Notes under the pieces: generated by a model
What the model was told of the DNA's origin: nothing
Databases searched by the model: none
What the model saw: the letters and a program-made list of their open reading frames with translations, nothing else
In this document: one piece after another, positions 5,701 through 14,700 of the stretch
Numbering within the stretch: the stretch's first letter is position 1
Layout of the letters: each line of letters opens with the position of its first letter
Made by a program: the position numbers and the translations under genes
Assembly: GCA_002431395.1 (NCBI GenBank)
Contig: DJEU01000027.1
Span: 6,419 to 23,060, forward strand
Direction of reading: 5' to 3'
Origin: Lachnoclostridium sp. UBA5890
GTDB taxonomy: Bacteria; Bacillota; Clostridia; Lachnospirales; Lachnospiraceae
DNA: 16,642 nt

Positions 5701-8700
5701 AAGATCATTTCGTTTTTCATCTTTTTCCATAATTATCTTGGCAGAGGTAATCTTATCCGAGAATTTCAGCACAAAAGTTACATCTTTACCAGAGCAGCGG
5801 TCAATTCTTTTTTCGGAATCCATCAGATTATGATCATCTACAAGAACATCCAAAAGGGCAAAATCTCCCTTATAACTTGTATTTTCATCCGGATAGGACG
5901 CTCCATCGTTATTCTTCCCACCGATGTGTACAGTGTCACTTCCTTCATTGCATAGTGTATAGTATTCATCCACATAGTCTGGGTATCCTTTTTTAGTTAC
6001 CGTCAATGTAAACACACGATAATCCTCTTTCTTTACCTCTAGATAAGCATCGCCCTCACTATCGGTAATAGCTCTGGTAGAAGTTCCATTATAGTCTAAC
6101 TCCACATATGCTCCACTTATCTTTTCTCCAACTAGATTTCGAACAGATAACAGATAAGTCTGCGGATTCGATTCATCTTCTAAAAATTCTGGATCTGTCG
6201 ACGTATTTTCATTTTCCAGTGTTACTTTTACCGGTTCAGGATCCACGATATGTGCCGTAATTTCTTCATCAAATGGCTGTAATCTTCCACTGTAATCTAC
6301 AGAAAGAGAATACTCTCCTGGTTGATCTCCGCGAATATACCAATTTAGTTTTTTGGTCATTTCTCCTGGAAAATCATCAAATTCAACCGTAGTATTCTGC
6401 ACTCGCTTGTCTTCAAAATCAATAAAGCTAAGGCCTCCATCAGGTAAACTCAATTTTGCTTTGTTATTCGTTATCGAAAATTCTTTCGATGCATGGTTCG
6501 TTAGTTCTAGTTCCACCTCAAACATCTGCTTTAGAAAAGCAATTTTTCTCTTGACATAATGTACATAAATGCCATCATTTTTGTCTTTACCTGAACCTCC
6601 TCCAGCACCAATGTACCCACTATATTCGCCACCTCCATCTGATACAAATTCTCTGTCACGCAGATATCTTCTTCTTTGTTTCCACTCACCGGTATCTTCT
6701 TCAACATACGTATCTGTGTACTCAATAATATACCAGTTATCCTGATTCTCCAGATCAACACCTAATTCAATAATCTCCCTCATATCAAGTTTACGATGGG
6801 AAACTTCACCCGTAACCACCTCATGCTGTTGTAATGTAAATTTTATATCCTTTATAATTCCATCCTTTACTTTTACGGTTTGCTGCTTTGGCAGATAACC
6901 TGACTTATATACACTTACCGTATACGTTCCATTTTTGAGCGCACTTTCATAAACACCGTTGTAATCGGTGCTTACTTCCTGTACTTTCCCATTTGGACTT
7001 TTTTGAATTTGAATGACCGTATCGGATAAATTCGAACCATTTTCGGCCTTGACACTTACTCTAATACCACCACTCTTTTTTGCGACAGATTCTATTTTTT
7101 GCATAAAAGAATCCTTATTTCCCCTAAAATCTGTCAACGTCAAAGTAACTGTGTATTCCCCTGTTGCTTGGTAAGTATGTGTAGGAGCTACGCCCTTTCC
7201 GGTTGTTCCATCTCCAAAATCCCATTCATAATTCTTAATTGCTGATGCACCACCTGTAGATTCTGACGCATCAAATACATATTCCGTACCAACTCGCTGT
7301 ACTTCTTGTAAATTTACAACTGCATTGATCTTTGATGTCTTTTCTGAGTCTGTCGTATTTGGCTCTTCATTTGGCTTTTCTTGATTCTGCTTCTTTTTTA
7401 ATACAAAAATCTTAGTATATGACTGCGCGTAATTTCCTTCCTCATCTTTGGCCGATACACGAAATTCATATTCGCCATCTTCTAAATGACTATTTTTCCA
7501 TTCTACATAAATTTCCTGCTCCGTTTTCCCGGATTGTGTTTGATAAATCGTTTTCCATTTATCATTTGTTCCTTTTTTTCGATAAGAAATGGTAACATCT
7601 GCAAGCGGTTTATCTCCATAAACCATTGCATGTAGTTTTGCATTTTCGCCCACTACAACATTTCCATCTGCATCTTTTGTTCCACCCACCAATCCACATA
7701 CTTCAACCGGTGGAGTATCTTTCAAATAAATATTGGATTGTTCAAATCTTGCTAATGCAACGTTAGAAAAATCACTACAATTTCCAGCATAATCTTTTGC
7801 TTTTACCGTGTAAAAATAGATTGTTCCGGCTACACAATTATCGTCATAATACTTTAATGCATGTGTATTTCTTTTCACGCATTCATACTCTCCTGTATCG
7901 GCGTTTAAGCGATACACATCATAAACTACTGCATCTTTTGCTTCTGGCTCCTGCCATTCCAAATGTAAATACTTCCCGCTTTGTTTTGTTTGTAATTTAA
8001 CCGGATCCGGCGGCGTAGTATCATGATAAAATTTACGTTCCATAATAGATCTGGCTTTTCCACTTACATTACCATTGACATCCGTAAGTATAAATCGTAC
8101 ATACAATTCACCCTCCGGATAATCTGTAATATCTAAATCATATGTACCTGAGTATATCTTTTCTCCTTGTGTTAAATCTATTCTCTGAACTTCATCCCAC
8201 TGCCTTTTATCAGAAGAACAAATAATGCGGATGATACTTAATCCTTCATCGTCCTTACAAACAAACGATAATGGAATACTATCCCTATAATAAGGCATGG
8301 CAGGTGTGAATTTTTGAAGATATGGACCTTCTCTATCAATTTCTGTCCTAACCTTTATCTCATCTGAAGCCTCTCCACGGTTTCCAACCGTATCATACCC
8401 CACAACACGAAATTGATATTCCGTATCATGTTGTAGATTTTTTACATATACTCCAGCCTTTTTGCCCTCTTTTACAATCTGCTTATACTCTCCACCTATT
8501 TTCTGTTCAACCGCATAATAATCAAAATCATTTTCTTGCGGTGCTTCCCAAGTAAACCGCACATTTTGATTCTGTACACTTACTTTAAGATTTTCGGGTG
8601 ACTTAACTCCCGTTCTATCTATTACCAAATTCTTACTATAAGGAATGCTCTTATTTCCTGCCGCATCTACAGCAACTGCTCTGAACTCATAGGTTCCATC

Positions 8701-11700
8701 AGTTGGAAGATTCTCCAGTTTCCCACTATGTTCTTGATCTCCCTGCAATTCTGCGACGGTAATCCATTCATTATTCTTTCTATACTGGATCCATACTTTC
8801 TCAACGTTAATGTTATCACTTGCCTCTACCCAAAGAACAGACTTGTCGTTAATACATTCTGTTTTTGCATACAAATTTTTTACAATAGGACATTCTGTAT
8901 CTTTAGAAGCCACAACAGATACCTTTTTGCTTGGCACTCCTTTTTGTCCAAATTTATCTACTGCAATAATCTGATACTGATATTCCATTCCTTCCTTTAC
9001 ATCAGAATCTAAATAGTTTGTCTTATTTCGTTCACCTAATACAGCAAGTTTTTTCTGTTCATCTCCGCATTCACGATAAATTTCATATTCAGCACAAGTA
9101 GCTGTCGGCGATTCACTCCACTCCAGTTCAACTACCCCGCTCTCTGACTCCGCATAAACATATTCCGGAGGTTTTGCCCCATTTTTATCTATTGCACAAG
9201 AAACTTCTTTAACGTCTTTGTTTTCATCCATATCATACAAAGTTGCCCGCACTTTATATGTACCACTTGTTAATTTACGTAAATTCCATGTACATCCACA
9301 ATAAAACTGGGTCTGACTATATTCCTTTTGCCCAAGCAATGCCTGATTGATAGCAAGCCATGTAACTCCATTATCTTTACTATACTCAAAACATACTTTA
9401 TCACTTTGATAATTTCCGTGATTATCGAATTTTACTACCAAACTGATTTCCTCTCCACCAATTACCTGACCTTCCTGAATATTAAATGTTTGAATCTGCG
9501 GTGCCAGCAACTCCCCTTCAATTGGTTTACTTTTTTCAGACTTATTTCCAACTTTATCAAACGCCAAAACCTGATAACTATATTTCTGTCCTAATTTGCA
9601 TGACACATCGCGATAACTCGTTTTTCCCGCCCCTTCAATTGTCGCAACTAAATCTCCATCACGATATACTTCATACCCAATTGTTCCAACATTATCCTGA
9701 GATTTCGTCCAGCTTATTGTAAGTGCAGTACCTGTTTGAGAATATATATTTACATCAGATGGTGTACTTGGTGCATCTATATCTTCCTTGGTCATTACCT
9801 CAATACTTTCCGAAATCTCAGATGAATTTTCAGCAGCATCAAAAGCAGCAATTTGATACTGATAACTTGTTGCAGGAGTTAATTCTATATCTGTATAAAA
9901 TGTATTACTTGTTGTTCCTAACAGTTTGGAATTACGGTAAACCCAGTATCCTTCTACCTTTTCATTATCTTCTGCTTCATCCCATGACAACTCTGCTGTC
10001 GTCGCCGTACTTTTTTTACAAACTACATTTTGTACTTTCGTAGGTGCTTCTTCATCCTGAATTTCTACCCGCAATTCATTACACATCTGTTCTGCTTCCT
10101 TTGAAAACACGTAACAGTCATTTGGATTTTTCTTAAGCACCATAATATTCCACTTATTTATATCATTTTTAAAAGAGATCTGCTGAATGAAATCTCTTCC
10201 CAAACCTATTTTCTTTCCAGACAAAATCGTCTTATGACTTTCTCCTGCCGTTAAGTTTTTTAACACTTTTACGGAACCACAAAATTCACTGGTTCCCGCT
10301 GTAAAAAGTGCACTATTTACAGACAATTCTGTATCTCCCTTTATTTGCATATATCCCGCAGACTTATCCATTGTTAAGCTGGCATAGTCCGACATATTAA
10401 AATTATTTTCAACATAAAAACGTCCTTCTTGAATATTTAATTTTCCGTTTGTCTTCTTAAATTCACCCACTTTAAGTACATATTTCTGTAAATTAAGTGA
10501 AGCCGGTGCCACTAATTTCCCTTTGATGGTTACATTTTGAGTCAAATCATCTGCTTTTTTTAGATTGATATCTCCACCAAATTTTCCATTTTTTAATTGT
10601 GAAAGATGATTAATCGTCATCATATATGTATTGTTTCTACTGTAGGTCTTTTGAGCCTCGTCCTCAATCTCTCCTTCGCATAATACATTTGTTAATAGTT
10701 CTACTTCTCTTTCCTTAGAATCTATCTTAACATTTCGAAACCAAGATTTTCCTGTTTCTGCAAATGATATTGTCTGTTTCTCCGTTCCATCAAATACCAC
10801 CTTGTGATTATCTGATGGTGTAAAACTTTCTTTTTCATCTGCTTGTTCCGATAATTGCCAAAAATTACCACATACATGCAATTCTCCCTCTGTCAACAGG
10901 CCTTTGCCCGCCACTCTTGTCTGCACAATAAAATCCTTTTTTACGCGTACAACATCTTTTTTATTCTGCATAATAAGTGTACCCATGCCACTATAGTAAA
11001 TTCCTTTTCGCTGAAATCCCTGAATTCTGAGATCTCCATTTACTTCCAATTCTCCTCCATCTATCTTAAGTTTTCCGGAAGAAATGTACAAATTTCCATT
11101 AACAATAAGCTTATGCCCATTCAAATCCAAAGTATCCGTAACAATATTAACATCGCCCTCTAACACCGTATCTTCTCTCAGCGTCCAGCCATATGTTCCA
11201 TTACCATTACATGTAATACGGCAATTATTGCGAATAACATCTAGAGCACGAATAGACATATTATCTAAATACACACCTTCGTCACTTTCATTTTTTAAAA
11301 CAAGAGTTCCAAACTGCGAACTACTATCTGCAAAATGAAAAGTTTGTTTCTTTGTTCCACTAGCTACTGTCTTTCCATTTTGTTTTTGCATAAATGTATT
11401 GTTTACACTAAACTGACTTTGAATAAAATTACCTTTTAATTCTAGGATTCCATCTGTCAGCGTCATTGCCATAGCAGAATTCAAATATAGATTTCCATCA
11501 ACACAGATATAATCTTTTGCATAGCGCATATCTACTCCACTAAAATCATTTTTAGCATATTCAAATGTCATATTTCCATGACATATAAGTTGTCCTTCAT
11601 TAAGGAAAACACGTCCCTGATTTATATGCGCATCTCCATCTATCGTCAATTGACAGCCTTGCAAATTCACATTATTATAGCTAATAAACTCTTTTCCAAC

Positions 11701-14700
11701 ATGGATATTTCCTTTTAGTCGTAAATCCTTTAATACTCGGATGCTCCCTTTCACAAAAAGGTCCTCTGGATAAGAAGTAGATTCTTTTACCACCACACTA
11801 CCTAAAAACTTCTTGTCTTTAAATTTTGTAGTATTCGTAATAGCAAGATACCCTGTTGTTTTTCCTTGCTTTATTTCTACCTCGCCTGTTACAGTAGTAT
11901 CATTCAATTCTACTGTTGTATCTCCCAAATGATTAATTTCCAAATTTGCAATATGTGATGTTGCCTGTGATGAATTTTGCATTTGAATACTTTGCATTTT
12001 GTCACCACACATAATCAAACGAAAATCATCTTGAGAATAAAAATTTGTTTCCTTTTTTGTCTTTTTCTGTATAAAATCTCCATATACAAACATTTGCCCC
12101 GCTGTTAAATACTCTGCATGATCTGCATAGGACGCCATAGTAAAATCCTTCTGGACCTCAACATAGTCCGTTTTCTCATTCATCTTCAAGCTCGCCCAGC
12201 ACCCCGCATTATTTTCCTTCTGAATACTATAATCTTGCTCTACAACAAGTTTTCCACCATTAATATTCACACATCCCCCGCGTTGTAAAAGATTGCCCTC
12301 AACAACAAGTGTTTTCCCATTTAAATCAAGCGTTCCCTGAACTAATTCCAAGTCTCCCTCAATCACCTCATTTTCTGTTAATTTCCATCCAGTTCTCCCC
12401 TCTAAATCTGTATTGTAATTGGTCTCCCCTACATTCAATTCTTTACAATTTATTCCAGTTGGAGCATACACTCCTTCTGCACTGGTATTTTCTAATTTTA
12501 CATAGGAAAAATAGGAATCTTCTGATTCAAATATAACGGTCTGTTTTTTTTCACCACTGAAAATCACCTTACATTCTTTATCAACCATAAAGTTTGCTGC
12601 ATCCGTTTGTACAGACTGCTTAAAATCACCTTTTATTTCCAACAGTCCTTTATTTATCGTTTCTCCATATGTACGATCTGATTCAACCAGCATATTTCCA
12701 TTAACCAAAATATAATCCTTGTCATTTTTCATAACAAGAAAACTTGCACTATTACTTTCATTTGCAAGATTTAAATCCTTTCCACAAAGCAGACTCCCTC
12801 CCATAAGATTAATATGTCCACCATTAATGATTACATTTCCCTGGATTTGAAGACATTTTCCTTTTAATTCCAACACACTATTATGTAAAATCAAATCCCC
12901 TTCCACCTGCATATCGTTTGCCAAATAAGGCATATATGAAATTGTAAGATTTCCTCCTACTCTTTGGAGACTTGTAATTGCACCATATCCATGTACTTTT
13001 ACATCTCCGGCGTAACTATTATCTGTGAACTGAGTATTATGGGTTGTCATAATCTGACCTTCTGTTGTATTGCCATGATCATTTACTGAACTTGTCACCG
13101 GAAAAACAGTCTCGAACACAACACCCTCTTCACTATCATTCTGTATTTCTAAATTAGCCACAAACATTTCATTAAAATTAGGATTTGACAGATTTATCCG
13201 TTGACTGTTATCGCCATTTAATATAAATTTACTTTTCCCTGCTACAGCAAAATTATCCTTTGCCGTATAGGAAATTCCTGTAACATCTCCCTTTATTTTA
13301 ATTGTTCCTTCTGTTATCTTATTTTTATGTGAATATACAGAGCCCATAATAAAACTGCCTTCTACCTCTACATTATCTTCCTGCTTATTCATAAGCAGCT
13401 GTCCTGCACTTTCTCCATAAACGCCTTCTTTATATGACTGAATTCGATAGTCTTTTTCTACAACCAATTTCCCACCATTAACATTCATACTTCCGCCCGA
13501 CTGCAACAATGTTCCCTTTACAGTCATTGTATAACCATTTAAATCCATCTCGCCGGATGACAATTCAAAGTCTCCCTCAATAATTTCATCTTTCTCTAAC
13601 TTCCATCCTACTTTTCCAGCCATGTCTGTGCGAACCTGACTGCCATTAAGTTCTAATTTACTTGTATATATTCCTTGTGGTGCATAAATTCCTTCTGCAT
13701 TATCAATTTCAACAATATTAAAATAGGATTTATTGTCCGAAAATACAATTTTCTGTTCTTTATTACCAGTAAAAATTGCTTTATGTACACCGGATGCACG
13801 AAAATTTCCCGCAGTTCTTGTTGTTTCCTGTGTGAAATCTCCTTTTATTTCCAGCACACCCGCCCTTAATAAATTTTCACTTACTTCTCCTTTTGTTCCA
13901 ACATAAAAATCACCTTCAACAAGTAAGTACGCAGCAGCATTGGCCATTTTTATATGTCCATTTTTTTCTTTAGGCATTTCAAAATTGTTTTTACATATAA
14001 CTTTTCCTGCATTAATATTAAAACCTTGCTGGGTATAAATACTTCCCTGTACTTCCAACATATAATTATTTACATCAAAATCATCCTCTGCATTAACATC
14101 ACCTTCAACTACCAGATTATGCTTTAACTGAGCATCGTTTCGTATATTGAGATTACCGCCAATACGCTGTAACTGATCTAAAGTAGTCCAATCATAAACA
14201 TTAACATTTCCATTATAGTTTCGTTCTGCAAATGTTGTACTTTTTTGCAATATTAATGCTGCACCGTTAATTGAATTATTATAATCTGTGACCTTTCCCA
14301 TCACGACAATATTCGAAGCCAATTCTACACCTGCTGAATTTTTAATTTCCCAATTTTGTAATCTTGAATCATTCTTTCCACTGGAGGCAAAAGAAATTTT
14401 TTGTTTTTCGTTTCCATTTAAAACAAGCGTACTATTTCCGGACATCACAAAATTATCCTTTACCTTTGTCTCATTTTGTAAAAGATTACCCTCTAATAAA
14501 ATTGTTCCTTCTGTTATACTGTTATGTGAAAAAATAGAAGATTCAATAATATCGCCTGCGACTTCAAAAGAGCCACCTACTTTTTTTGATATTAACTGTG
14601 CAGAAACCGGTTCTCCAGTATCTGATTGAGCTTGATAGTTTCCTGCTACTTTTAATGTTCCACCCTGAATATTTACCATTCCATTTTTATGAACTAAGTT

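Noticed and set aside
3300..6761. Short minus-strand frames at 3300-3494, 5271-5474 and 6531-6761 inside the giant gene
   Set aside because: They are alternative frames of a continuous coding region that has the expected domain motifs in the main frame. Nothing suggests a frameshift or nested gene.
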